Shown: positions 8,434 through 16,348, counted from the stretch's first letter. The stretch: DNA of 37,834 nt from Microcaldota archaeon (GCA_027334165.1 DAHWXM010000004.1:1-37834), one strand, 5' to 3'. Numbers and translations: made by a program. Notes: generated from the sequence alone by a model not told the origin.

Positions 8434-10351
8434 GTTTGCTCCCCCGCGTGCTCTTGCGCCTACCCGAACGCGACGATTTTCTTCTTCTGGTAATAATCAG
8501 GTAAGCGTAAAAAGCCGCGAGCGCCACTGTCAGTGCCACCAGCTCATCCACCGGGGTGATGCCGTGCACGATGCGGTACAACGTGACGTTCCCGCACGTC
8601 GGTGTGTAGCTGTACACAAATGCCACCTGCTTTATTGCAGAGAGGTTTTCGCTTCCGCACGAGGAAAGGTTGTAAACGCTTATCGCCTCTGAGAATGGGG
8701 TGCCCGCCGAGGAGAACACGGAGAACGGGCTCTTGTACCCGTTGTTTATGGTCAGGTTGTTGAATGTGACCCCCTGCGTGTCACGTATGTCTATGCCGAA
8801 GTCCCCGGAGGCTCCGGGAGTGAGGTTAAGGTTGTTTACCGTTATCCCGCTGGAGTTGACGATCCTCACACCGTTGCCATGTATTCTGCAGTCGTTGAGC
8901 GTAACGTCACTGGAATTCTCTATGAGTATTCCGGTAACTGTGTCGTTTATTCTCCCATTGTCGCAGTTTATCGTTATGCCGCTGCCACTTATCACAACGC
9001 CAACGCTGCAGGCATTGTTGACCAACTGTGGCAGCGCGGCCTGCGCTATCGGAAGCAGTCTGTGTACCATGTTGTAAGTTCCCGGCGAGCTTACCCTAAT
9101 GTAGCTCATGGGCACGCTGAGGTCGTTTGCGAGCGCGCAGTATCCCAATCCCCTGCTGAACGACGGCGTGGTTGAGTCCTCCACGAATCTACCAAGTCCC
9201 GGTATCGTGCCTGGAAGCATCATTATCGAGGAATTTATCCCGACAGGCATGCGCTGGGTATAATTTACATAGTATATCATTGTGCCATTCTGCCCCGAAT
9301 CCGGAGCGCTGCCTGGGAACGAAAAAGCCCTGTAAAGTATTGAGTGCGCCCCTACTCCATCGGACGGGTTTAGCACGAACTCGGTCGGGTTGTACCTGTA
9401 GAGGTACGCCGTGAAGTTCCATCCCGCGTCCTCAGGAGGCACCGCGACAAGCCACCTTATGGTCATGTTCTGCGTCCCATTGTCCGGAAGGATGTTGAAG
9501 TTGAAGCTGGGGTACACCGGCTGTATGTAGAACGGGGTGAGGTTCATGTTTTCGGTCACGTTAAGCGTGAACGTCACCAGCTGGTCGAATCCGATGAACG
9601 AGTAGTCTATCTCATAGGGGTTGTAGTCCACCCTGCCGGACCTCGTGAGCGTGTACTGCGGCAGTAGGAAGGTCTTGCGCCCGACTATCTTTCCGTATGG
9701 CAGCCTCTCGGTGTAGTTGCCCCATATCTGGCTCTCGTTTATGTTGTACGCCCCGAATGGGATGCTCTGCTGGAAGGTCGAGAACCTGGCCGTGAAGTTG
9801 TTGAAGAACTCTCCCATCTGCAGCTCGGTGTTGTTGCTGCTGAACGACCCGTTCATCGTCGGGAATATGTAGGAGAATCCTGCAACCCTCTGTCCGAACA
9901 CGCCGGTAGTGTTGGATCCGTATGGTTCGAAGACCCTCACCGTTAAGTAGTGCGCCACGGTGATGTTGGAGCTGTTGTACCTGAAGCGCGGCGTAAACAC
10001 CGGACGGTTTGTGCCGACTACATAAAGGCTGGAGTCGTTGCCCATGACTACCACAGGTCCGTCGATGCTGCAGTTGACTATCCTATCTGCCACGTCCCTG
10101 CTGCCGACCACTATCGTGTAGTTACCGTCAAACCCGCCTGCCCCTGTGCACACCAATGTCGCGTTGCTCACTTCTTTTGAGAAAACCAGCGTACCGTGAT
10201 TGCACTCTGTCCCGTTCAGATAAGTGGAGGTATTGCTAGATCCTACGGTAAAGCTGCACCCCGCCCCGTGCACCTGTCCCGACAGTGCGAGAAGCACAAC
10301 CGCAGCTGCAAACATCATGCCAATGTAATGTGTACCGTGCGTGATCCGCAT
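8420..10351 (-). CDS. Large surface protein with parallel beta-helix region and C-terminal anchor
   Basis: The protein has 643 residues. I start it at ATG 10351 (MRITHGTHYIG), not the longer frame, because a TATA-like box lies 26 bases upstream and a signal peptide (about residues 10-32, ending VHGAG) follows at once. The long middle is rich in NxS/T sequons and aromatic residues. Near residues 430-560, repeated turns such as NSSDVTLNDCRIHGNG and NSSGITVNNLNL are the right-handed parallel beta-helix (NosD/pectate-lyase-like) pattern. The end has a transmembrane helix (VALTVALAAFYAYLII) and a very basic cytoplasmic tail. It is the first gene of the operon with the glycosyltransferases, which may glycosylate it. 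It is probably a cell-envelope protein; no enzymatic motif was seen. Confidence 0.75.
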   Translation of the reverse strand: MRITHGTHYIGMMFAAAVVLLALSGQVHGAGCSFTVGSSNTSTYLNGTECNHGTLVFSKEVSNATLVCTGAGGFDGNYTIVVGSRDVADRIVNCSIDGPVVVMGNDSSLYVVGTNRPVFTPRFRYNSSNITVAHYLTVRVFEPYGSNTTGVFGQRVAGFSYIFPTMNGSFSSNNTELQMGEFFNNFTARFSTFQQSIPFGAYNINESQIWGNYTERLPYGKIVGRKTFLLPQYTLTRSGRVDYNPYEIDYSFIGFDQLVTFTLNVTENMNLTPFYIQPVYPSFNFNILPDNGTQNMTIRWLVAVPPEDAGWNFTAYLYRYNPTEFVLNPSDGVGAHSILYRAFSFPGSAPDSGQNGTMIYYVNYTQRMPVGINSSIMMLPGTIPGLGRFVEDSTTPSFSRGLGYCALANDLSVPMSYIRVSSPGTYNMVHRLLPIAQAALPQLVNNACSVGVVISGSGITINCDNGRINDTVTGILIENSSDVTLNDCRIHGNGVRIVNSSGITVNNLNLTPGASGDFGIDIRDTQGVTFNNLTINNGYKSPFSVFSSAGTPFSEAISVYNLSSCGSENLSAIKQVAFVYSYTPTCGNVTLYRIVHGITPVDELVALTVALAAFYAYLIITRRRKSSRSGRRKSTRGSKHGTG

Positions 10352-10372
10352 CGCATATTCTTGCTCAAGAAA

Positions 10373-10381
10373 GGTTAAAAG
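10373..10381 (-). promoter_or_regulatory. TATA-like box of the surface operon
   Basis: The minus strand reads CTTTTAACC, centred 26 bases before the ATG at 10351. It should drive the four genes 10351 to 3390. Confidence 0.55.
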
Positions 10382-10484
10382 CGTTTTCCGACTCCTTAGT
10401 GCGATGGGCCACGGCAACAGCGTGCCGATTTGCAAACGTATTAATATTTTCGGTGCCAGCTATAATTCACACAAGGTACTTAGA

Positions 10485-11702
10485 ATGGCACTCTTATCTC
10501 GCGCAAGCAAGTACGCAGTCAATCCGATACAGGAGGAAGACGAGGTCGCCATGCGGCTCATTCGCTCCGGAAAGAAGGTCATCCAGATAAATAGGGGAGA
10601 CCCGCCTTCCTACTTCAAAACCCCGAAATACATGATAGATGCATTCGTAAGGGCGCTCAGGGAAAACCACACTGGCTACGCGAACCCGCTCGGCATTACC
10701 GAACTCCGCGAGGCAATATCTGACAGGTATCGGAGGCTCTACGGCACGGACGCGGGCACGGACAAGATAACAGTGACGCAGGGGGTCAGCGAGGCGCTGA
10801 TATTCCTAAATTCGATGCTCCTCGATCATGGCGATTCCGCGGTCATATTCAAGCCGTTTTATACCCAGTATCTGCCCGACATGCAGTTCTACGGCGGCAA
10901 GCCCATAGTAGAGAGCTACGAGGAGCGCCTCGGGTGGAACATAGACACTGACTCACTCTCAAGGCGTCTAAGGTCAGGGGCGAATTCCAACCGCATCAAG
11001 TACATGCTCATAACGAATCCAAACAACCCCACAGGCACGGTGCTCTCAAGGAAAGTGCTGGAGGAACTAGTCGATCTGGCCAACGAGCATGGGATCGTGC
11101 TGGTGAGCGATGAAATATACGACGAGATCGTGTACAACGGGGCAAAATTCACAAGCGTTGCCGAACTAGCGAAGGGGGTCCCGCACGTGATCATCGGGGG
11201 CGCGTCCAAGATCCTCGACGCGACCGGGTTCAGGATAGGTTTCATGATGGTTCCAGGAGAGGACAGGGCGTCAGTGCAGATAAACGGGGCGATAAAGAAT
11301 CTCGCAAGGGTGCGTCTTTCCGCAAACACCCCTGCTCAGTACGCAGTTGCCGAAGGGTTACGCAACAGCGCAGAACACAAGAAGGCAATAGGTTCCATGG
11401 TGAAGAGCATATCCGAGCGCGTAAACTTCGCCTCAAAACTTATAAATGAAAGCGGATATATGCATACGGTAGTGCCTAACGGCGCGTTCTACCTCTTCCC
11501 ACGGCTTCATATTGGCGAGCTCAAGATAAAGGACGACAGGGAGTTTGTCGACAAACTCTTGAAGGAGGAATACGTACAGCTCACCCGCGGCTCCGGATTC
11601 GGGGCAAGGAACTACGTGCGTCTTGTTGCGCTCCCTCCAAAGGAGGTGCTCGCATCTGCGATAGAGAAGATGGAGAGGTTCTGCAGGCGCCATTCACGCT
11701 GA
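10485..11702 (+). CDS. PLP-dependent class I/II aminotransferase
   Basis: The 405-residue protein is a fold type I aminotransferase of the aspartate/aromatic/alanine group. Motifs are NPNNPTGTVLS (the PLP-binding Asn region), SDEIYDEIVY (the Asp that pairs with the pyridine N and the Tyr), and GASKILDATGFRIGF, where Lys242 should form the Schiff base and the later Arg binds phosphate. Near the C-terminus RGSGFG... supplies the carboxylate-binding Arg region. The start at 10485 is chosen because the family begins near MALLSRASKYAVNP; upstream in-frame ATGs would overlap the divergent surface operon. AGGT lies 8 bases before the ATG and TATAATT about 21 bases before. Substrate specificity cannot be read. 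Confidence 0.9.
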   Translation: MALLSRASKYAVNPIQEEDEVAMRLIRSGKKVIQINRGDPPSYFKTPKYMIDAFVRALRENHTGYANPLGITELREAISDRYRRLYGTDAGTDKITVTQGVSEALIFLNSMLLDHGDSAVIFKPFYTQYLPDMQFYGGKPIVESYEERLGWNIDTDSLSRRLRSGANSNRIKYMLITNPNNPTGTVLSRKVLEELVDLANEHGIVLVSDEIYDEIVYNGAKFTSVAELAKGVPHVIIGGASKILDATGFRIGFMMVPGEDRASVQINGAIKNLARVRLSANTPAQYAVAEGLRNSAEHKKAIGSMVKSISERVNFASKLINESGYMHTVVPNGAFYLFPRLHIGELKIKDDREFVDKLLKEEYVQLTRGSGFGARNYVRLVALPPKEVLASAIEKMERFCRRHSR

Positions 11703-11706
11703 AACT

Positions 11707-11777
11707 GGAGGCATAGTCTATTGGTAGGACGTCACCCTTACACGGTGAAGAGCTGGGTTCGATTCCCTGTGCCTCCA
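11707..11777 (+). tRNA. tRNA-Val (anticodon UAC)
   Basis: A cloverleaf can be drawn: acceptor GGAGGCA/TGCCTCC with discriminator A73, D arm GTCT-ATTGGTA-GGAC, anticodon stem TCACC/GGTGA with loop CTTACAC (anticodon TAC), and T arm CTGGG-TTCGATT-CCCTG with one T-T mismatch. No CCA is encoded and no intron is seen. The gene ends 5 bp after the start of a genomic island: its last 15 bases plus one are repeated downstream, so it is the integration target. Confidence 0.93.
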
Positions 11778-11778
11778 A
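11763..11778 (+). repeat. Attachment-like direct repeat, copy 1 (inside tRNA-Val 3' end)
   Basis: TTCCCTGTGCCTCCAA covers the T-loop end, the T stem and the acceptor 3' strand. The same 16 bases occur at 14260-14275, and a shorter version at 15744-15758. This is the classic footprint of tRNA-targeted site-specific integration. Confidence 0.8.
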
Positions 11779-11779
11779 C

Positions 11780-11795
11780 CGACGACAAATCGTCG
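11780..11795. repeat. Inverted repeat next to the tRNA attachment site
   Basis: CGACGA-CAAA-TCGTCG forms a 6-bp stem with a 4-base loop two bases after the tRNA. GACAAA is repeated three times in 11784-11809. It could be a recombinase arm site or a transcription terminator for the tRNA. Confidence 0.45.
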
Positions 11796-11828
11796 ACAAA
11801 ATGACAAATCTCTCCATAAACGAAAGGT

Positions 11829-11837
11829 CTATATATC
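11829..11837 (+). promoter_or_regulatory. TATA-like box of the island operon
   Basis: CTATATATC lies about 40 bases before the ATG at 11874. With a transcription start about 26 bases on, it leaves a short leader containing the Shine-Dalgarno GGGAGGG at 11858-11864. Confidence 0.45.
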
Positions 11838-11873
11838 AGAAAAATCGCATAATCACTGGGAGGGTAATAGTTT

Positions 11874-12773
11874 ATGGGTAGAGCTACAGCAGTGAAAATT
11901 AATTCTGAAATATTGCCAAATAAGGAAGACATATGTGCAGTTGCGCGAGGCGCAACAAATAACTTAATAGCCCCTATTGAAAATATCAAAGTCTTACTTC
12001 TTGTTGGTGGGAAAGGCACTCGCCTTTCTTCGGTTTCTGGTGATATATCTAAAGGATTGATAACCATAGATCAAGACGGTAAAATCTCTGGTACGGAGCA
12101 TTCAAGTATGATTCTTAAAAATTTAGAACTTAATGACGTAGTGCTTCTTGTTAGACACAAATCAGATCAATATATTGAATTTGCAGAAAAACACGGATAC
12201 GCTATTTTACATCAAAATGAAGAATCTGGTACCGGTGGGGCTTTAGAAGAAGCAATCACTGAATTTGGTGCAGACAAGCAATATTTAGTCATGGCGACTG
12301 ACACCTATCTATATGCAACTGACGTTGCAAGGCTACTAAGTGCGCATTTAATAGGTAATGTAACTTGGGGAGTATCTATCCGCAATCCAGACCTTGATAT
12401 GGATTCGTATTATGGCCTAGTTCTAGACTCACAGAACAATGTGATAGGTGATGTAAAACAACATTGGTGGCACAATTACAGTGTTGATCAAATGCAACTT
12501 GTAACCAAAGGCGCAGTACAGATTGTTGATCCAATGCTCTATCTCCATAGCGTAAAAGTTTTTAAAAGACTAGCCGGAAATCCCTCTGCAATAGATCTCT
12601 ATTGGGACATTATGCCGCTAATGGAAGAGCAAAACAGAAGACGAATAAATAAGGGACAGAACTCTGTTGTTAAAGGTGTGATATTTGATCATGATATAAT
12701 AGACTATGGCACTCCAGAGCGGCTTGCAATTACAAGAGCTAGGTACGATATAGCCAGTACAAAGAGAGATTAA
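11874..12773 (+). CDS. Sugar-phosphate nucleotidyltransferase-like protein
   Basis: The 299-residue protein has the NDP-sugar pyrophosphorylase (NTP_transferase) fold signature. LLVGGKGTRLS at about residues 42-52 is the nucleotide-binding G-G-x-G-T-R-L loop, SKGLITI stands at the usual PKxL position, and ATDTYLY (Asp143) is the metal-binding Asp segment. About 35 extra N-terminal residues precede the Rossmann start. The start is supported by GGGAGGG ending 9 bases upstream. It is followed after one base by the Nudix-like gene (TAA-G-ATG), so the two are one transcription unit. Base composition and codons are clearly AT-richer than the flanking chromosome, and it lies between copies of the tRNA repeat, so it was probably acquired. 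Substrate unknown. Confidence 0.7.
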   Translation: MGRATAVKINSEILPNKEDICAVARGATNNLIAPIENIKVLLLVGGKGTRLSSVSGDISKGLITIDQDGKISGTEHSSMILKNLELNDVVLLVRHKSDQYIEFAEKHGYAILHQNEESGTGGALEEAITEFGADKQYLVMATDTYLYATDVARLLSAHLIGNVTWGVSIRNPDLDMDSYYGLVLDSQNNVIGDVKQHWWHNYSVDQMQLVTKGAVQIVDPMLYLHSVKVFKRLAGNPSAIDLYWDIMPLMEEQNRRRINKGQNSVVKGVIFDHDIIDYGTPERLAITRARYDIASTKRD

Positions 12774-12774
12774 G

Positions 12775-13500
12775 ATGGCTCAAATTTTTCCAATATTCAA
12801 TCCAATAACCCAGGAACATATCGGTTACAAAGAACGTAGTTTAGTCCATACAAATGGGGATTGGCACAGAGCTATTCAGGCAAATCTGATAAGGAAAAAC
12901 AATACGGGCTCATTTGATATACTTATACAAAAGCGTTCTAACTATGTAGATATTGGTGCTGGTAAATTTGACCAAAGTCTTGCAACTCAGATGACTGATC
13001 TGGATGATTTAGATGAATTAAAGACTTTGCAACGTGGATTATTATTGGAATTAACTGTAGTTACCTATCAGGCTACCAGATTAAATAGCGAATCGCATAT
13101 AATCAAAACATACGAAGAACATCCTGAGACATTAAATCGTGAATTATTGTCTCTATTTATTGTGGTAACTAACAGGGATGAACAAATAACATCTGCAACG
13201 CCTAAAATAACAGAGCTATTCTGGATGTCTTGGGAGAATTTTCTTAAATTCTTTGCTAAACGAAAGAATGAATTTACCAAAACAGCGCAGTTCTATTTTG
13301 GAGATCCTAATCTATTGCAACAGATAGAAGAATTGAGTTTTAGTATACTTTCCAGCGTTTCATCAATTGGAACTTATGTTGGGTACGAAAAAGCAACTGC
13401 ACAAACATTGTTACGCGTAGATAAATGGCCCGACGTCCCTAAAACCTATTGCGGAGATATTTCTAGCACCTTGTTAGAAGCTGGAGAACTGAGTAATTGA
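12775..13500 (+). CDS. Degenerate Nudix-like protein
   Basis: The 241-residue protein resembles the Nudix/IPP-isomerase-like fold: GDWHRAIQANLI and DILIQKRS at residues 28-55 match the usual strand pair before the Nudix box, and YVDIGAGKFDQSLA takes the place of the K-W-D-x-S-x-G-G segment. The box itself (about residues 64-95) has lost the signature. The expected R-E-x-x-E-E run reads QRGLLLELT, so metal binding is doubtful. The C-terminal 110 residues are helical without recognised motifs. It is cotranscribed with the nucleotidyltransferase and shares its AT-rich composition. It may be a non-catalytic sensor or partner; this is inference and family assignment is moderate. Confidence 0.55.
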   Translation: MAQIFPIFNPITQEHIGYKERSLVHTNGDWHRAIQANLIRKNNTGSFDILIQKRSNYVDIGAGKFDQSLATQMTDLDDLDELKTLQRGLLLELTVVTYQATRLNSESHIIKTYEEHPETLNRELLSLFIVVTNRDEQITSATPKITELFWMSWENFLKFFAKRKNEFTKTAQFYFGDPNLLQQIEELSFSILSSVSSIGTYVGYEKATAQTLLRVDKWPDVPKTYCGDISSTLLEAGELSN

Positions 13501-13585
13501 GAATTTCAACCCTGTAGGAATAAAATCTTAAATGTTCTTTCTGAATATTACTTGATATATACTAACCAATATAGAGTTCGCTTAT

Positions 13586-14107
13586 ATGAACACTTTCAAA
13601 CCTCCAACATACAAATATTGCCCCATGTGTGGAAAAGGGCTCACAGAAATTAAAGTTAACGGTGAGGCTTATCAGGCATGTTCGGATAGAACTGCATGTA
13701 AGTGGATACGCTGGGAGCATACTCCTATTACAGTGGCAGTTATAATCAGAGACCTTAACAATCCAGAAAGAATACTTCTTGTAAAACGCAACAACGAGCC
13801 TTTCAAGGGACTATGGTCTCTTCCTGCGGGATTTGCAGAGTACGGAGAGATGCCCAGCGAGGCAGCCAAGCGCGAGCTTAAGGAAGAAGTAGGTCTGTCT
13901 GCAAGTCATTTGAAGCTAATAGGTCAATATTTAGAGTCTTCCCATCCCAAAACTTTCTCGATACTTAATGTATTTGCAGCAGAAGGGATAACTGGAAATG
14001 CGTCGCCATCAGATGATGCAGAAGATCTGGCCTATTATTCTTGGAAATCACTTCCTAAGATGGCATTTGCAGGCCAAGTGCTAGCAATAGACGATTTCTT
14101 TAAATAA
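13586..14107 (+). CDS. Nudix hydrolase with N-terminal zinc ribbon
   Basis: The 173-residue protein has a treble-Cys start, CPMCGK and ACSDRTAC (Cys12, 15, 32, 38), typical of the zinc ribbon in NADH-pyrophosphatase-like Nudix proteins. A complete Nudix box follows at residues 82-104 (G-x5-E-x7-RELKEEVGL), so it should hydrolyse a nucleoside diphosphate linked to another group using Mg2+. GLWSLPAG precedes the box as usual. A TATA-like GATATATAC is centred about 28 bases before the ATG, so it has its own leaderless promoter. It sits inside the tRNA-flanked island and is less AT-biased than the two genes before it. Confidence 0.88.
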   Translation: MNTFKPPTYKYCPMCGKGLTEIKVNGEAYQACSDRTACKWIRWEHTPITVAVIIRDLNNPERILLVKRNNEPFKGLWSLPAGFAEYGEMPSEAAKRELKEEVGLSASHLKLIGQYLESSHPKTFSILNVFAAEGITGNASPSDDAEDLAYYSWKSLPKMAFAGQVLAIDDFFK

Positions 14108-14247
14108 CTGGCCACACCCTGAGTACAGAACAACTAACCAACATATTATACGTTATGTCAGTCATCTCAAGAAAAGGATAAAATTCACTGTAAAAAAGTA
14201 CGTAAACAATATTCAATTATATTGCTTAATATTATCTCGGAAACCCC

Positions 14248-14547
14248 CTAGACATTGGCTTCCCTGTGCCTCCAATGATTTTTGTCGTCGTAGAAGCTGA
14301 GAACCGATAAAACACATCCTTTGCGGGATGCAGTGATTGCATGAACGCAGAGGAAGCCCACACCGTTTACGGGTGGGAGGATGTCACAAATGGATTCTAC
14401 CATCAGACCTATTATTATACCAGTAGAGCCTATGCAAGAACCAACCAGAAATCCTTTATTTTTTCCTCCGGTATCCATTGCATGAATCATTAGCCTCGCA
14501 AAGAATCCTATATAAACGATGGCTATTATCCAATAGTATAACGCCAC
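14248..14547 (-). CDS. Small membrane protein, start uncertain, possibly a gene remnant
   Basis: The frame encodes two or three hydrophobic helices (YWIIAIVYIGFFARLMIHAM and GFLVGSCIGSTGIIIGLMV are the clearest). GTG at 14547 is the only standard start, but the frame stays open to 14640 and its upstream part is also strongly membrane-like (GGFIAGLFVTFVVFDVIAFA), so a start has been lost or is non-standard. The last residues (HWRHREANV) are encoded by the complement of attachment repeat copy 2, as if integration replaced the original 3' end. I do not recognise a family. Confidence 0.4.
   Translation of the reverse strand: MALYYWIIAIVYIGFFARLMIHAMDTGGKNKGFLVGSCIGSTGIIIGLMVESICDILPPVNGVGFLCVHAITASRKGCVLSVLSFYDDKNHWRHREANV
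14260..14275 (+). repeat. Attachment-like direct repeat, copy 2
   Basis: TTCCCTGTGCCTCCAA is identical to the tRNA-Val 3' end at 11763-11778. Preceding bases (ATTGGC) differ from the tRNA but recur before copy 3. It lies inside the 3' end of the small membrane ORF at 14248. Confidence 0.8.
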
Positions 14548-14690
14548 TCCTAATGCAAAAGCAATTACGTCAAAAACAACAAACGTGACGAAAAGACCTG
14601 CAATGAACCCCCCATAAGATCTTGGCCATTTATTATCACTCTATCAAATTCTGTACATGTACTGTATGTTCGTCTGTTGTCTTAGGCTGA

Positions 14691-15593
14691 CTAGGTAGAA
14701 ATGATATATTGTGAGAGTAGCTGGTTACATAAGTAAGTGGCAAATGGCTTCTGGTCTCCTTTATCCGCTGCTTCTATTGCGTTGTAGTATTGCTCTTTGT
14801 TTGAAACCTCAATTATTACTGGAGGGAACTTATTTCTAAGCAGTATCCAGTTCATCAGAAGCCTGGCAGTTCTCCCATTGCCACCTGTAAATGGGTGTAT
14901 TTTAACGAACTTATTGTGAAGCATGGTAGCAAGTTCTACCGGATGCAATCTTTTCTTCTCTATATAGAATTCAGCAAACAGGTCTTCAAGCAACCCTGCC
15001 ACAATTGCTGGCTTTGGTGGAACGTGCCCCGAACCCGCTATCCTCACTTCGCTGTCCCTGTAATTACCTTGTATCCTGCAAGAAGTATTTTTGGTTATTT
15101 CGTACTGCATTTTGCATATGAATGCCTTGTTCAACCTGCGTTTGTAGGATTTGACAAAATCCCATGCGTCAACAGCATTAAGGGCCTCAATAACATCATC
15201 TGCACGTGTGCCTTCTGGTGCTATCCTATCACTAAGCACTAAAGCAGTCTGTCTAAGAGTTAGGCGATTACCTTCTATAGCATTTGTGTTATATGTATAC
15301 CGTACCAGAAAATCTTTAGGCAACACATTCGTAGCGGTTTTGCGAAATACCGTTATCGACGCACTAAGATCATCGACTTTTTCTACTAGCTCTTTTGGTA
15401 GCCATCTGGTCTGATATTGCTCCATCGTTCTTTTTTCTAGCTCTACAAAGTGTTTTTGCAGTTCGACTTGCTTTGGAATCTCTCGGCCTAAGAAAATCCT
15501 AAGTTTTTTTACGTTAGTCGGAGTCACTCTGATATTCTTGACTAGATAATAGTAGGAATGCCCCCCATGTTTCTGTCTCTCTATAAACGACAT
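14691..15593 (-). CDS. Fic domain protein (predicted AMP-transferase)
   Basis: The 300-residue protein has the Fic active-site motif HPFTGGNGRTAR at residues 233-244. His233 is the catalytic base, and the Asn/Gly/Arg bind the nucleotide phosphates. An N-terminal inhibitory motif TNAIEG (residues 103-108, consensus S/T-x3-E-G/N) makes it a class II, self-inhibited Fic enzyme; Glu107 would block ATP. The first 70 residues are a helical region shared with archaeal Fic proteins. It has its own AT-rich promoter (TTTAAATAT about 25 bases before the ATG) and no antitoxin partner gene is visible. It lies between attachment-like copies 2 and 3, suggesting it is accessory. The target protein is unknown. 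Confidence 0.9.
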   Translation of the reverse strand: MSFIERQKHGGHSYYYLVKNIRVTPTNVKKLRIFLGREIPKQVELQKHFVELEKRTMEQYQTRWLPKELVEKVDDLSASITVFRKTATNVLPKDFLVRYTYNTNAIEGNRLTLRQTALVLSDRIAPEGTRADDVIEALNAVDAWDFVKSYKRRLNKAFICKMQYEITKNTSCRIQGNYRDSEVRIAGSGHVPPKPAIVAGLLEDLFAEFYIEKKRLHPVELATMLHNKFVKIHPFTGGNGRTARLLMNWILLRNKFPPVIIEVSNKEQYYNAIEAADKGDQKPFATYLCNQLLSQYIIST

Positions 15594-15916
15594 AATATGT
15601 CTACATTATATAGATATTTAAATATTGTGGACATAATGACTACATTTATACTATTATCTAATTATGTAGCCATATAAATATGGCCTTCGTATATGACCTT
15701 TTATTTAAATGATTTAAACTGGCAATCTGTCCAGATTGGCAAACTTTCTGTGCCTCCATCTGCATCTGTCTATATCCGATGTCGTTTGAACTACCTCTAT
15801 TTTACGGAATTTATCTGGCATTGCTTCCTGTTTCCATTGGTCCTGCAAAAACGCCCATTGCTATGGTAATTTAAACTAGTGGCTACAAGACATAATCACA
15901 ATACAATGTGATATAA
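15594..15916. other. AT-rich intergenic region with repeats and two promoters
   Basis: No gene is seen here. It holds the Fic promoter (about 15615-15625), repeated GACATAAT (15589-15596 and 15630-15637) with inverted relatives CTACATTAT (15601-15609) and ATTATGTAG, an inverted repeat CAATCTG-TC-CAGATTG (15723-15738), attachment-like copy 3, and AATTTAAAC (15869-15877) before the cold shock gene. Confidence 0.55.
15744..15758 (+). repeat. Attachment-like repeat, copy 3 (imperfect)
   Basis: It matches the tRNA-Val 3' end in 12 of 15 bases, with CTGTGCCTCCA exact. ATTGGC just upstream is shared with copy 2, and a palindromic inverted repeat (15723-15738) lies 5 bases before it. It is probably an older, decayed attachment site bounding the Fic segment. 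Confidence 0.5.
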
Positions 15917-16108
15917 ATGAAAGGAAAAGTAAAGATGTTTAATGCGGAGCGCGGATTCGGCTTCATAACCGGAGAAGATGGGAAGGACACGTACTTCCAC
16001 AAAACCGCAGTCGAAGGCGGAGCGGCACTTGCCGTAGGCGATTCCGTAGAGTACGAAGTCGAAGCGGGAGAACGTGGAACGCGCGCAAAGAACGTAAAGA
16101 AGATATAA
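15917..16108 (+). CDS. Cold shock domain protein (CspA family)
   Basis: The 63-residue protein is a single OB-fold cold shock domain. RGFGFIT (residues 12-18) is RNP-1 and TYFHKT (25-30) is RNP-2, the aromatic patch that binds single-stranded RNA or DNA. Length is normal for the family. Csp proteins are common in bacteria but patchy in archaea. GTGAT lies a few bases before the ATG, and a TATA-like AATTTAAAC about 45 bases before it, so the mRNA should have a short leader. The gene is monocistronic and sits just outside the last attachment-like repeat. Confidence 0.93.
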   Translation: MKGKVKMFNAERGFGFITGEDGKDTYFHKTAVEGGAALAVGDSVEYEVEAGERGTRAKNVKKI

Positions 16109-16348
16109 GCGCGTCTTACATCGCATATCCCTATCTGGTCAAACGGTCTCTACGTTCAGTGCCGGCTTCGATCCAATACCAACTTGGTTGCGCCATAGGC
16201 ATTGCCCGCCAGCCGACGCTGGTGTCGTTCGCGGTGCCGGCATCGCAATTTCATGCCAATTTCGTCATGGCTGCTTGCGGTGGAATGAGACGGCCACGCA
16301 ATCGGTTCATCCACAACCATTTTTATATGCGCGTGGCGAAAGTAAAGC

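Noticed and set aside
11778-15917. A complete mobile element or virus
   Set aside because: No integrase, transposase, replication or capsid gene is found between the repeats.
16109-16348. A tRNA-like TTCGATC motif near 16167
   Set aside because: The flanking bases do not form a T stem or acceptor stem, and no anticodon arm is present.
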